This document shows positions 1 through 10,376 of a stretch of DNA of 64,000 nucleotides, in pieces. The position numbers and the translations under genes are program-made. Location of the stretch: NCBI RefSeq assembly GCF_016765775.1, contig NZ_JAESVN010000001.1, positions 806,001 through 870,000 on the forward strand, given 5' to 3'. Each line of letters opens with the position of its first letter. The stretch's first letter is position 1. The DNA comes from Szabonella alba. Its GTDB lineage: Bacteria; Pseudomonadota; Alphaproteobacteria; Rhodobacterales; Rhodobacteraceae. The notes beneath the pieces were generated by a model. That model was not told the origin of the DNA, ran no database searches, and was given only the letters and a program-made list of their open reading frames with translations.

Positions 1-265
1 CGACACAGATGCCAAGGAAGGGACGGCCGCCATGACGCACCGCGGTTTCGATTGCCTCAAACAGCCCGCCGCGATCACCAAGAGCACGGCGGCAGGCGGG
101 AAAGGCGCCATCCCCCGGCAGCACGATCCGGTCGGCGCGGGCCACATCGTCAGGCCGGTCGGTGACCAGCACCTGCCCGCCGCCGACCTCGGCCGCCATC
201 CGCTGAAACGCCTTTTCGGCGGAATGCAGATTGCCGCTGTCGTAATCGACCAGAACGGTCAGCAT
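1..265 (-). CDS. hisH: Imidazole glycerol phosphate synthase, glutaminase subunit HisH (3'-truncated)
   Basis: HisH hydrolyses glutamine and channels ammonia to HisF during histidine synthesis. Only the first 88 residues lie in the window; the gene continues beyond base 1. The N-terminus (VDYDSGNLHSAEKAF) and VLPGDGAFPACRRAL match class I glutamine amidotransferases of the HisH type. The last visible residues are PFLGICV, so the nucleophile cysteine of the LGxCxG motif, about residue 87, is just inside the window. The ATG lies 3 bases after the hisB stop, so the two genes are clearly co-transcribed. Confidence 0.9.
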   Translation of the reverse strand, partial: MLTVLVDYDSGNLHSAEKAFQRMAAEVGGGQVLVTDRPDDVARADRIVLPGDGAFPACRRALGDRGGLFEAIETAVRHGGRPFLGICV

Positions 266-268
266 CGC

Positions 269-856
269 CTACAGCATCCCCTTGGTCGAGGGCAGCGCAT
301 CGCCTGCGCGGGGGTCGGGTTCGACCGCCATGCGCAGCGATTTTGCCACGGCCTTGAAGGCGGCCTCGGCGATATGGTGGCTGTTGATGCCGTGGATCAG
401 GTCCAGATGCAGGGTGATCCCGCCATGGGTGGACAGCGCCTGAAAGAATTCGCGCACCAGTTCGGTGTCGAAGGCGCCGATCTTGGCGGTGGGAAAGGGC
501 AGGTTGCAGATCAGGAAAGGCCGCGCCGACAGATCCAGCGCGCAGGCCACCTGCGCATCATCCATCGCCAGCCGGAAATGGCCATAGCGGCGGATGCCGC
601 GCTTGTCGCCCACGGCTTTGGCAAGCGCCTGTCCAAGGGCAATGCCCACATCCTCAACCGTGTGGTGATCGTCGATATGCAGATCGCCCCTGGCCGATAT
701 CGTGATGTCGATCAGCGCATGGCGGGCCAGCTGGTCCAGCATGTGATCGAAGAATCCGACGCCAGTCTTGCAGTCGGCACGTCCGGTGCCGTCCAGATTG
801 ACCGACAGGGTGATGTCGGTTTCATTCGTCTTGCGGGCGATCTCGGCCTTGCGCAT
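269..856 (-). CDS. hisB: Imidazoleglycerol-phosphate dehydratase
   Basis: Sixth step of histidine synthesis: dehydration of imidazole glycerol phosphate to imidazole acetol phosphate, in the cytoplasm. The 195-residue protein has the normal length of the monofunctional enzyme. Metal and substrate motifs are present: [12 protein letters not shown] near residues 35-46, [11 protein letters not shown] near 62-72 and [10 protein letters not shown] at 160-169, the last two being the duplicated histidine motifs that bind the Mn ions. A CCGGAG ribosome binding site lies 6 bases before the ATG. The start is only 17 bases after the stop of the metal-transport permease, so hisB may also be reached by transcripts of that operon. 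Confidence 0.96.
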   Translation of the reverse strand: MRKAEIARKTNETDITLSVNLDGTGRADCKTGVGFFDHMLDQLARHALIDITISARGDLHIDDHHTVEDVGIALGQALAKAVGDKRGIRRYGHFRLAMDDAQVACALDLSARPFLICNLPFPTAKIGAFDTELVREFFQALSTHGGITLHLDLIHGINSHHIAEAAFKAVAKSLRMAVEPDPRAGDALPSTKGML

Positions 857-873
857 GGGCGGCTCCGGATGGG

Positions 874-1836
874 TCAGGACATGGGCGGCTTATAGGGGGC
901 GGGGCCGGTCTTGGGAAGGGGCCGGGCGGGGGAAGGGGTGCTGCGCCCTTGCCGGATCGCGGCAAGGGCCAGCATCCCTCCGGCCAGCACCGCGATCATG
1001 CCCGAGGCCGAGACAGAGAACCCCAGACCCAGCCAGAGCGGCCCGTAACCGCCCAGAACCACCCCGCCCGCCCCGGCAAGGATGGCAAGCAGAAGGCTCA
1101 GCCCGATCTGCCGGGGCAGGCGGTCGGTCAAAAGCCGCGCGGTGGCGGCGGGCACGATCAGCATGGCAATCGTCAGAATTGATCCGACCGCGGCAAAGGC
1201 CGCCACGGCGGCAAGTGCCGTCGCCACCATCAGTCCGGTCGAGATCAGCCGCACCGGCAGCCCCGCCACGGCGGCATGGATGGGGTCGAAACTGGCCATG
1301 ACCAAGGGTCGGCGGAACAGCGCCAGCGCCAGTGCGAGCCCCGCAAGGATCAGCGCCATGCGCGGCAGTTCCGGCGGCAGACCCGCCCATGCCGCAGGAT
1401 CGGTCAGCGCGCCCGGACCGGCGGCAGCTTCCAGCCAGACAAGGCTTTCCAGATTGCCGTAAAGCGCGTGTTCCACATCAAGATGCACCTCGGAGGCGCC
1501 GGTGGTTTCCAGCAGCACGACCCCTGCGGCAAACAGCGTGGTGAAGGTGATGCCCATGGCAGCCCCCGGATCAAGCCGGGCAAGGCGGGTGATCGTCTCG
1601 GTCATCCCGGCCGCCAGCAGCGCCGCCCCGACCGCACCTGCGTAAACCGCAGCCCCCTCGACGCGCCCGGTGATCAGAAAGGCCGTGACCAGTCCGGGCA
1701 GCACGGCATGGGCCATCATGTCGCCCAGCATTGCCTGCCGCCGCAGGATCAGGAAATTACCGGGAAGCGCGCAGGCGCAGGCGGCAAGGGCGGCCACCAG
1801 CATGGGCACAAGACTGAGCATCAGGAATTCGGTCAT
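874..1836 (-). CDS. Mn/Zn ABC transporter permease (second permease)
   Basis: Integral membrane permease of the ABC-3 family (TroD/SitD/MntB type) of a manganese/zinc importer. The 320-residue product starts [17 protein letters not shown] and shows about eight to nine hydrophobic segments. It carries [18 protein letters not shown] near residues 33-50 and the family's [15 protein letters not shown] stretch in the middle. The ATG overlaps the stop of the upstream permease by 4 bases (ATGA), which indicates translational coupling; an open frame extends upstream, but that part reads the other permease out of frame. It is the last transporter gene before hisB. Metal specificity cannot be read from the permease. 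Confidence 0.93.
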   Translation of the reverse strand: MTEFLMLSLVPMLVAALAACACALPGNFLILRRQAMLGDMMAHAVLPGLVTAFLITGRVEGAAVYAGAVGAALLAAGMTETITRLARLDPGAAMGITFTTLFAAGVVLLETTGASEVHLDVEHALYGNLESLVWLEAAAGPGALTDPAAWAGLPPELPRMALILAGLALALALFRRPLVMASFDPIHAAVAGLPVRLISTGLMVATALAAVAAFAAVGSILTIAMLIVPAATARLLTDRLPRQIGLSLLLAILAGAGGVVLGGYGPLWLGLGFSVSASGMIAVLAGGMLALAAIRQGRSTPSPARPLPKTGPAPYKPPMS

Positions 1837-2726
1837 GCCACGCCGCCATTTCCGCCGCGTCGCAACACTCCGCGCGCCGATCCGAAAAGCAATGAGACAA
1901 GGAAGGCCGCGAAGGCCAGCAGCACGATCACGGGTCCGGTCGGCAGCCCGGGAAAGGAGGCCGAGAGTGCCGCACCACCATAGCCCGCACCGGCCCCGAT
2001 CCCGGCGGCGATCAGCGCCATGATGCCGGCGCGGTCGGTCCACATCCGCGCCGCCGCCGCCGGGGTGATCAGCAGCGCGACAATCAGGATCGCCCCGACA
2101 ACGCGCAGTCCCAGCAGAACCACGCCCAGAACCAGCGCCATCAGCGCCAGATCGACCCTGCCGGTGTCGATCCCCGCAACGCGCGCATGCAGCGGATCGA
2201 AGGCGACCATGACAAACGCGCGGCGCAGCAGGACCAGCAGCACCAGCGCAAGACCCGCCCCGCCCGCGATCAGTTGCGCATCCGCCGCCAGCATTCCCGA
2301 AGCCTGCCCCAAAAGGAAACTTTCCAGCCCGGCGGGGCGGCCCAGCCCCAGCCCCTGCACCAGTGTCAGCACCACAATCCCCGCCCCGTAGGAGACGGAT
2401 AGCACCGTGCCGATGGCGGCATCCTCGGGCAGGCGGGTGCGGCTTGCCAGCGTCTGCAGGATCCACAGCCCCGCCAGCGCCGACAGCCCCGCCCCCAGCA
2501 GCAGACCGGGCAGATACCGGCCCTCGCCCCCGAAGGTGGCCATGATCAGAAAGGCGATACCCAGCCCCGGCAGCGTGGCATGGGCCATCGCATCGGGCAC
2601 CAGCGCCCGGCGGCGCAGGATCAGGAAGGATCCGACCGCGCCTGCCGCTGCCCCCAGTGCAGCCGCCCCCAGCGTGACCAGCGTTGCGTTGTAACCCGCC
2701 TGCAGGAAAAGCGCGTCAATCAGCAT
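1833..2726 (-). CDS. Mn/Zn ABC transporter permease (first permease)
   Basis: ABC-3 family permease (TroC/SitC/MntC type), 297 residues, with about eight membrane segments. LRRRALVPDAMAHATLPGLG near residues 37-56 and MVAFDPLHARVAGID near 175 are the counterparts of the motifs in the second permease, so the two are paralogues forming a heterodimeric channel. It starts 31 bases after the ATPase gene and overlaps the second permease by ATGA. The C-terminus ends in a short basic tail ([13 protein letters not shown]). The gene order binding protein, ATPase, permease, permease is that of sitABCD/troABCD operons. Confidence 0.93.
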   Translation of the reverse strand: MLIDALFLQAGYNATLVTLGAAALGAAAGAVGSFLILRRRALVPDAMAHATLPGLGIAFLIMATFGGEGRYLPGLLLGAGLSALAGLWILQTLASRTRLPEDAAIGTVLSVSYGAGIVVLTLVQGLGLGRPAGLESFLLGQASGMLAADAQLIAGGAGLALVLLVLLRRAFVMVAFDPLHARVAGIDTGRVDLALMALVLGVVLLGLRVVGAILIVALLITPAAAARMWTDRAGIMALIAAGIGAGAGYGGAALSASFPGLPTGPVIVLLAFAAFLVSLLFGSARGVLRRGGNGGVA

Positions 2727-2757
2727 CTGGGCGTTCCGGGCGGATCATGTGTTGCGC

Positions 2758-3489
2758 TCAGGCCGCCAGTATCGGGGGCAGGGCGCCACCATAGGCCTGT
2801 CGCAGGGTTTCGGGTGTGAAACTGCTGGCAACCGGGCCTTCGGCGATTACGCGGCGGTTCAGCATCAGCACGCGGTCGAAGCGGGCCGCAACGGATGCCA
2901 GATCGTGATGCACTGCCACCACGGCAGCACCCCGGTCGCGCAGATCCTGCAACACGGTGGCAATCGCGGCCTCGGTCGCGGCATCGACCCCGGCAAAGGG
3001 CTCGTCCAGCAGATAAAGATCCGCACCCTGCGCCAGCGCGCGCGCCATGAAAACCCGCTGCTGCTGCCCGCCTGACAGCGCCCCGATCTGGCGCGTGGCG
3101 AAATCGGTCATGCCGACGCGGTCCAGCGCGGTCAGGGCCGCATTGCGGTTATGCGCGGCAAGGGGACGCCAGAACCCGGTCTGCCGGTGCATCCCCATCA
3201 ACACCACGTCGATCACCCGCACCGGAAAATCCCAGTCCACCGCCGCGCGCTGCGGCATATAGGCCACGCGCGCGCGGTGTTCCGCCAGCGCCCCACCAAA
3301 AAACCGAACCTCACCCGCATCAGCGGACATCAGCCCGAGAGCCCCTTTCAGGAGTGAGGATTTCCCCGCCCCGTTCGGCCCGACAATCGCGGTCAGTTGC
3401 CCGGCGGGAAAACGGGCCGAAACATCCTCAACCACGCGCAGCCCGTCATGCGACAGGGTCAGCCCCGAGATGGTCAGGGCATCCGTCAT
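2758..3489 (-). CDS. Mn/Zn ABC transporter ATP-binding protein
   Basis: Cytoplasmic ATPase that powers the metal importer, 243 residues. It has Walker A GPNGAGKSS at residues 37-45, a Q-loop region (VAYMPQRAAVDWDFPV), the ABC signature LSGGQQQR, Walker B LYLLDEPF with a following D-loop, and the switch histidine in VAVHHD. The motif AAVDWDFPVRVIDVVLMG is typical of ATPases of the Mn/Zn/Fe chelate-type importers (TroB/SitB/MntA group). The ATG overlaps the binding-protein stop (ATGA). Confidence 0.94.
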   Translation of the reverse strand: MTDALTISGLTLSHDGLRVVEDVSARFPAGQLTAIVGPNGAGKSSLLKGALGLMSADAGEVRFFGGALAEHRARVAYMPQRAAVDWDFPVRVIDVVLMGMHRQTGFWRPLAAHNRNAALTALDRVGMTDFATRQIGALSGGQQQRVFMARALAQGADLYLLDEPFAGVDAATEAAIATVLQDLRDRGAAVVAVHHDLASVAARFDRVLMLNRRVIAEGPVASSFTPETLRQAYGGALPPILAA

Positions 3490-4469
3490 GTGCCTGCCGC
3501 CAGTTTGCCAAAGGCGCCGCGTTCCGGCGCGCTGCCGCCAAGGGCGCGGGCGATGGTGGTCACATTATGGTCGATCATGCCGGGATAGGTGCCTTCATGG
3601 CTGCCCTCGGGCCCCATCGCATCGGAATAAAGCTCTCCTCCGATGACGACGGTATGTCCGCGCGCGGCGGCACCTTCGATCAAGGCACGCATGGCCCGAT
3701 CCGGCACCGAGCTTTCGACAAAGACCGCGCGGATGTCGCGTTCAACCAGCAGATCGACCAGATCGCGGATGCGCGCCAGCCCGGCCTCGCTTTCGGTCGA
3801 GATGCCCTGCAGGCCTTCGACCTCAAACCCGTAGGCGCGGCCGAAATAGCCGAATGCGTCATGCGCGGTGACCAGCACGCGCGCGGCGGGGGGCACGCTG
3901 GCCAGAACGCACTTGGCATAATCCTGCACCGCCGTGATTTCGGCGCGATAGGCGGCGGCATTTGCGGGAAGGGTTTCGGCGGGTTCGGGATCGGCCCCCG
4001 TGGTCGCGCCAGTGATTGCATCGGCGATGGCGGCGACCACCTGTAGCCACAGATCGGGATCCATCCACAGATGCGGGTCGGGCTGATCGGGGTAATCGGG
4101 GCTGCGCAGCAGGCGTGCAGGATCCACGGTCTCGGCCACGGCGACAACCGGGCCGCGTGCCTGCAGCGTTTCCATCAATCCTGCAAGCTGTGCCTCAAGC
4201 CGCAGCCCGTGCCACAACACCAGATCGGCCGAAACCAGCGCCGCAATATCCGACCGGGTCTGACGATAGCCATGCGGATCGACGCCCGGCCCCATCAGCC
4301 CCTGCACCCCGCCGCCCGAGATCGCGCGCGCGGCATCGGCGATCATGCCGGTGGTTGCGACGATGCGCAGCGGGGTCTGTGTCCGGGCTGCGCGCGGCAG
4401 CGAAAGCCCCGCCAATGCTGCCGCGCCAAGCGCCAGAAGGCTGCGGCGGGACAGGGAAGGGGTCATCAT
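3486..4469 (-). CDS. Periplasmic Mn/Zn-binding protein (TroA/MntA-like)
   Basis: Substrate-binding protein of the cluster A-I (TroA/ZnuA) family, which captures Mn(II) or Zn(II) in the periplasm. The first 30 residues form a signal peptide with a twin-arginine-like start (SRRSLLALGAAALAG), suggesting Tat export. Likely metal ligands are seen in GVDPHGYR, DPHLWMDPD, TAHDAFGYF and LYSDAMG, that is His-His-His-Asp as in TroA, not the Glu third ligand of PsaA/SitA. There is no His-rich loop of ZnuA type. The start was set at the ATG 9 bases after GGAG; an ATG five codons earlier lacks a ribosome site. Mn versus Zn preference is unresolved. Confidence 0.9.
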   Translation of the reverse strand: MMTPSLSRRSLLALGAAALAGLSLPRAARTQTPLRIVATTGMIADAARAISGGGVQGLMGPGVDPHGYRQTRSDIAALVSADLVLWHGLRLEAQLAGLMETLQARGPVVAVAETVDPARLLRSPDYPDQPDPHLWMDPDLWLQVVAAIADAITGATTGADPEPAETLPANAAAYRAEITAVQDYAKCVLASVPPAARVLVTAHDAFGYFGRAYGFEVEGLQGISTESEAGLARIRDLVDLLVERDIRAVFVESSVPDRAMRALIEGAAARGHTVVIGGELYSDAMGPEGSHEGTYPGMIDHNVTTIARALGGSAPERGAFGKLAAGT

Positions 4470-4498
4470 TGCAGAGTGCTCCATTGGGCTATGCCTGA

Positions 4499-4549
4499 CA
4501 CTTAATGAGAGTCATTCGCAAAGTCAATGATATTGAGAATTATTCGCAA
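4499..4549 (-). promoter_or_regulatory. Promoter of the metal-import operon with two Fur-family-like operators
   Basis: Read on the minus strand there is a -35 TTGACT (4522-4527), a 17-base spacer and a -10 TAAGTG (4499-4504), 30 bases before the binding-protein start. Two near-identical 16-base copies, TGAGAGTCATTCGCAA (4506-4521) and TGAGAATTATTCGCAA (4534-4549), differ at two positions and are 28 bases apart. The second is close to the 7-1-7 palindrome TGAGAATnATTCTCA of Fur-family sites. One copy fills the promoter spacer and the other abuts the -35, as expected for repression by Mur/Fur or a similar metalloregulator. The regulator's identity is inferred. Confidence 0.65.
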
Positions 4550-4554
4550 TAAGG

Positions 4555-4582
4555 AAGGCCGGAGACGGATGCCCCCGGCCTT
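4555..4582. terminator. Hairpin between katG and the metal-import promoter
   Basis: AAGGCCGG (4555-4562) pairs perfectly with CCGGCCTT (4575-4582). On the minus strand it is followed by a pyrimidine-rich CCTTATT, on the plus strand by TTTC. It lies after katG and before the metal-transport promoter, so it can end katG transcripts. Confidence 0.5.
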
Positions 4583-4602
4583 TCATGCTTGTCTGCGGTC
4601 AA

Positions 4603-4624
4603 GGCCCCGCCCCAGGGCGGGGCC
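4603..4624. terminator. G+C-rich stem just after katG
   Basis: GGCCCCGCCC (4603-4612) and GGGCGGGGCC (4615-4624) form a perfect 10-base stem 15 bases after the katG stop. There is no clear T tract, so it may be a transcript-end stabiliser or may act with the following hairpin. Confidence 0.45.
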
Positions 4625-4638
4625 CCGGTCCGGCTGGA

Positions 4639-6986
<2,348 letters not shown>

Positions 6987-7931
6987 ATGATCAATCTTTC
7001 GATGAAACATCTGCGCTATTTCGATGCGCTGGCGCGGCACGGCCATTTCGGACGGGCTGCCGGGGCCTGCGCGATCTCGCAACCCGCGCTGTCCTTGCAG
7101 ATCAAGGAACTGGAGGATCTGCTGGGTGCGCCGCTGGTGGAACGGGGTGGGCGACAGATCCGCCTGACCAGTCTTGGCGAAAGTTTCGCCGAGCGCGTGG
7201 GCGACATTCTGCGCGCAGTGGATGAACTGGGCGATCTGGCCCGCGCCTCGTTCAGCCCCCTGGCCGGGCGGCTGCGGCTGGGGGTTATCCCGACCGTGGC
7301 GCCCTATCTGCTGCCGGCTGTCATCAAGGATCTGAGCGCCGCCTTCCCGGGCCTCGATCTGCGCCCGCGTGAGGCGGTGACGGATCGTCTGATCGGTGAT
7401 CTGCTGGAGGGGCAACTGGACTGCGCCATCCTTGCCTTGCCGGTCCCGGAACCCTCACTGGTGCAAGAGCCGCTGTTTGACGAGGAATTCGTGCTGGTCC
7501 GCGCCCTGTCCGAGGCGGCGCGCCCCGTGCCCAATCCAGAAACCCTGCGCGAGATGCGGCTTTTGCTGCTGGAGGAGGGGCATTGTTTCCGCGATCAGGC
7601 GCTGTCTTTCTGCCGCTTGTCAGGCGCGGTGCCGCGCGATCTGATGGAGGGCAGTTCGCTGGCCACGCTGGTGCAGATGGTGGGGGCCGGGATCGGCGTG
7701 ACGCTGATCCCGGAAATGGCGGTGGGGATCGAGACGCGATCAGCCGCTGTCGCCGTCGCGCGGTTGGCCCATCCTCGACCCAACCGCCGCATCGGCATGG
7801 TCTGGCGGCGCACCAATCCGCTGTCAGGGCAACTGACCCATATCGCGGGCATCATCCGGGACGGGCATCTGAACGGCAGGGGCGGGGCGGGGGATCAGTC
7901 CCGCCAGAACGGGATCACCGGGCGGCAATAG
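6987..7931 (+). CDS. oxyR: Hydrogen-peroxide-inducible regulator OxyR (LysR family)
   Basis: LysR-type activator of peroxide defence genes. The N-terminal helix-turn-helix spans about residues 6-65 (FGRAAGACAISQPALSLQIK) and the effector domain follows from about 95. The redox cysteines are Cys200 and Cys209 in LLLLEEGHCFRDQALSFC, the same spacing as Cys199/Cys208 of E. coli OxyR, so a disulfide switch is expected. The length is 314 residues. ATG 6987 has no obvious ribosome binding site; the ATG at 7002 (MKHLRY) is an alternative. The 3' end overlaps by 37 bases the convergent gene for a secreted protein. Confidence 0.92.
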   Translation: MINLSMKHLRYFDALARHGHFGRAAGACAISQPALSLQIKELEDLLGAPLVERGGRQIRLTSLGESFAERVGDILRAVDELGDLARASFSPLAGRLRLGVIPTVAPYLLPAVIKDLSAAFPGLDLRPREAVTDRLIGDLLEGQLDCAILALPVPEPSLVQEPLFDEEFVLVRALSEAARPVPNPETLREMRLLLLEEGHCFRDQALSFCRLSGAVPRDLMEGSSLATLVQMVGAGIGVTLIPEMAVGIETRSAAVAVARLAHPRPNRRIGMVWRRTNPLSGQLTHIAGIIRDGHLNGRGGAGDQSRQNGITGRQ

Positions 7932-8305
7932 CTGCCGACCGCCATACCCAGCGACATGGATCCGTCACGCGGCCCCGATCCGTATTCGGACAGGCCCGCG
8001 CCCTCGGCCTTTTTCGTTTCGTCCAGCGTGAACAGGATGCCATTGCCGACCCGCGCCGAGGCGGGCGTTGCCCGCCAGAGCCGCGTCCGGTTGGTCAGCC
8101 CCATCGCGCGGACCGCATAATCCCCGGCAGCGCACCAGTAATCCGTTGGCCGGGCCGAAGGGCGCGGCAGGACCAGAATTTCGGTCGGTCCCGCCTGTCG
8201 GGCCTGCATCCCGTTCTGCGCGATCATCACCCGTGTTTCTGCCATGGCGGTTAGCGGCGACAGCAGCAGGGCGGCAGCCAGAAGGGTAAGGATGGGCTTG
8301 CGCAT
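7895..8305 (-). CDS. Secreted protein of unknown function
   Basis: The family is not recognised. The 136-residue product opens with a clear Sec signal peptide (MRKPILTLLAAALLLSPLTAMA, cleavage likely before ETR), so the mature 114-residue protein is periplasmic. Two cysteines (DYWCAAGDY and GSYCRPVIP) could form a disulfide. GGAGG lies 7 bases before the ATG, which fixes this start against an in-frame upstream one. The end overlaps the oxyR 3' end tail to tail. It is separated by a G+C hairpin from thpR upstream and is probably monocistronic. Confidence 0.75.
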   Translation of the reverse strand: MRKPILTLLAAALLLSPLTAMAETRVMIAQNGMQARQAGPTEILVLPRPSARPTDYWCAAGDYAVRAMGLTNRTRLWRATPASARVGNGILFTLDETKKAEGAGLSEYGSGPRDGSMSLGMAVGSYCRPVIPFWRD

Positions 8306-8351
8306 GGGAACCTCCGGTTTCAGACAGGATAGCGCAATAAACGGCACAGGT

Positions 8352-8369
8352 CGCGCGCCCCGGCGCGCG
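8352..8369. terminator. Perfect G+C hairpin between thpR and the secreted-protein gene
   Basis: CGCGCGCC (8352-8359) and GGCGCGCG (8362-8369) are perfectly complementary. The hairpin sits 8 bases after the thpR stop in the direction of transcription, without a T tract. Confidence 0.4.
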
Positions 8370-8376
8370 CCCTGCA

Positions 8377-8970
8377 TCAAAGCGTCGTGAGGGGAGGACG
8401 CGTGCGCAGGGGATAGCGGGCCAGTTCCTCATAATGCGGGGGATCGCCGCCCAGATGCGACCGGAACAGGATGAAATCACGCACCTCGAACAGGTCCGAC
8501 CCGGTCCCGGACCCTGCCACGACCGCGCGTTCCAGCCGTGCGGCCTCCTCCGGGGGCTGGGGCGGGAAGCGGCCCAGTGTGATATGCGGCACGAAGCGCC
8601 GCTTTTCCGGCGTGGCACCCGCGCGCCGCAGCGCGGTTTCCAGTTTTGCTTGCAGCGCCTCCAGCGCGGGTTCCGGTGCGAGGCCTGCCCAAAGCGCGTT
8701 CGGCGCGGACCGGCCGAACAGGCCCAGCCCCTCGATCCGCAGTGCAAAGCCGGGCATCGACAGCGCCTCTGCGGCCTCGTGCAGGGCCTGCAGCCTGTCG
8801 GGCGGGACCTCGCCCAGAAAGACCAGCGTCAGATGCAGATCCTCTGGCGCCACGCGGCGCGGCAGGCGCAGGGCCAGCGCCTCGACCGCCAGCCGGTTGC
8901 GCAGATGAACGGGCAGATCCAGCCCGAAAAACACCCGCCATCCCTCGGGCCGCCGGCGCTTTGCCATCAT
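8377..8970 (-). CDS. thpR: RNA 2',3'-cyclic phosphodiesterase (2H family, ThpR/LigT)
   Basis: Member of the 2H phosphoesterase family, acting on 2',3'-cyclic RNA ends or 2'-5' linked RNA. The 197-residue protein has the two diagnostic tetrapeptides, HLTL at residues 46-49 and HITL at 129-132, and the ThpR start pattern RVFFGLDLP. The start overlaps the stop of the deacetylase gene (TGA inside ATGATG); the second ATG (8967) is equally possible. It therefore appears co-translated with the deacetylase, a combination with no obvious biochemical logic. The cellular substrate of ThpR is not settled in any organism. Confidence 0.9.
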   Translation of the reverse strand: MMAKRRRPEGWRVFFGLDLPVHLRNRLAVEALALRLPRRVAPEDLHLTLVFLGEVPPDRLQALHEAAEALSMPGFALRIEGLGLFGRSAPNALWAGLAPEPALEALQAKLETALRRAGATPEKRRFVPHITLGRFPPQPPEEAARLERAVVAGSGTGSDLFEVRDFILFRSHLGGDPPHYEELARYPLRTRPPLTTL

Positions 8971-10178
8971 CCTCTCCCGGTGGGTTCGCGCGGGTTCCGG
9001 ACCGCGATGGTGTCGCGCCGCACAAGGGCGCCAAGGGCCGCGCGGATCTCGGGGCGGACCATGCCTTCGCGCGGGAGATCGCGCAAGGTGGTGACCATCG
9101 TCTCGGGGGGCATGGACCTGCCGCCGCCCCGCCAGTCCAGCCCGCGCAGCACCGCCTCGGCGGCGGGGGGCAGGCGTTCGGGGATCGCGGCCCCGGTCAG
9201 GTCCGCCCAGACCCGCGACCAAAGCCGCCCGACCGACCAGGGATTGTAACCGCCGCCCCCCAGCACCAGCAGGCGGGGTGCCAGCGGGCGCAATGCGCGC
9301 AGCACTTCGATATGGGCGTTGTTCGACAGCCCCAGCCGCGCCAGCGGGTCCTCCTCCAACGCATCGGCACCGCATTGCAGGATCACCGCATCGGGCCGGA
9401 AATCGGTGACGCGGGGCAGGATCAGATCCTGCAGCACCGCGCGCATCTCGCTGTCATTGAACCCGCGCGGCACCGGCAGGTTGAAGCAGTTGCCGCCGCC
9501 ATCTTCCTCAAGCGTGCCGCTGAAAGGCCAGCGACCGGCCTCATGCACCGATATCAGCAGCGCCTCGGGATCCCCGGCAAATCCTGCCTCAACCCCGTCG
9601 GCATGATGGGCGTCGATATCGACATAGGCCAGCCGCCGCACCCCCATGTGCCGCAGCGCGATCATGCCAAGGACAACATCGTTGAGATAGCAGAACCCGT
9701 TGGCGCGATCCGGCATGCCGTGATGCGTGCCGCCGCCGGGCAGATGCACGATCCCGCCGCCTGCCAGCAATTCGGCGGCCAGCATCGCGCCGCCCGCGCC
9801 CGTTGCGGGGCGGCGGAACATTTCGGGAAAGACCGGGTTCGACAGCGTGCCCAGACCGAAACGCGCCTGAATTTCGGGACTTGCCTTGCCGATTGCCTCG
9901 GCCTCTTGCAGCGCCGCGATGTATTCGGGGTGATGCCAGAGTTCCAGCGCCGCAGGTCGGGCGCGCGGGCTGGTGCGATACTGCTCTGCGGGCAACCATC
10001 CCATGGCGCGGCACAGGTCCATCACGGTGGAAACCCGCGGCACGCGCAACGGGTGACGCCCGCCATAAGAGGTGCTTCGGTAAATCTCGGATCCGATGAA
10101 GACCGGCACGGGCGTGGCGGGCCGGACGCGGGGGGCCGTTGCCTGTGCCGCTGGTGTTTCCGGCGCTGGCCGATCCAT
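8967..10178 (-). CDS. Histone-deacetylase-like amidohydrolase (AcuC/APAH superfamily)
   Basis: Zinc-dependent deacetylase of the arginase/deacetylase superfamily; bacterial members act on acetyl-lysine, acetylpolyamines or acetylated small molecules. The 403-residue protein shows the charge-relay His-His at 152-153 (GGGTHHGMPD) and Zn ligands in VDIDAHHADG (Asp189, His191) and QCGAD (Asp272). The first 20 residues are Pro/Ala-rich and not conserved. The start is the ATG preceded by AAGAAGG; a longer in-frame N-terminus has no such signal. It overlaps thpR downstream. The substrate cannot be predicted, and AcuC itself is only a family label. Confidence 0.88.
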   Translation of the reverse strand: MDRPAPETPAAQATAPRVRPATPVPVFIGSEIYRSTSYGGRHPLRVPRVSTVMDLCRAMGWLPAEQYRTSPRARPAALELWHHPEYIAALQEAEAIGKASPEIQARFGLGTLSNPVFPEMFRRPATGAGGAMLAAELLAGGGIVHLPGGGTHHGMPDRANGFCYLNDVVLGMIALRHMGVRRLAYVDIDAHHADGVEAGFAGDPEALLISVHEAGRWPFSGTLEEDGGGNCFNLPVPRGFNDSEMRAVLQDLILPRVTDFRPDAVILQCGADALEEDPLARLGLSNNAHIEVLRALRPLAPRLLVLGGGGYNPWSVGRLWSRVWADLTGAAIPERLPPAAEAVLRGLDWRGGGRSMPPETMVTTLRDLPREGMVRPEIRAALGALVRRDTIAVRNPREPTGRG

Positions 10179-10376
10179 GCAATTTTTACCTTCTTGATGC
10201 CTGATCGGACGCGGAATGCCGCAGTTCTGCCTTTGGATGGTTCTGCAACGCAACTATATTGCGGCCGCATGGCAGGGCAAGGTCCCGCCCGGACCGGTTT
10301 GCGTGATCGGCGCGGTTTTCCGGTGGCGGGGCAGGACAGGCCGGTTTTGCGTGGTATGAGTAAGGACAGGTTTAAA

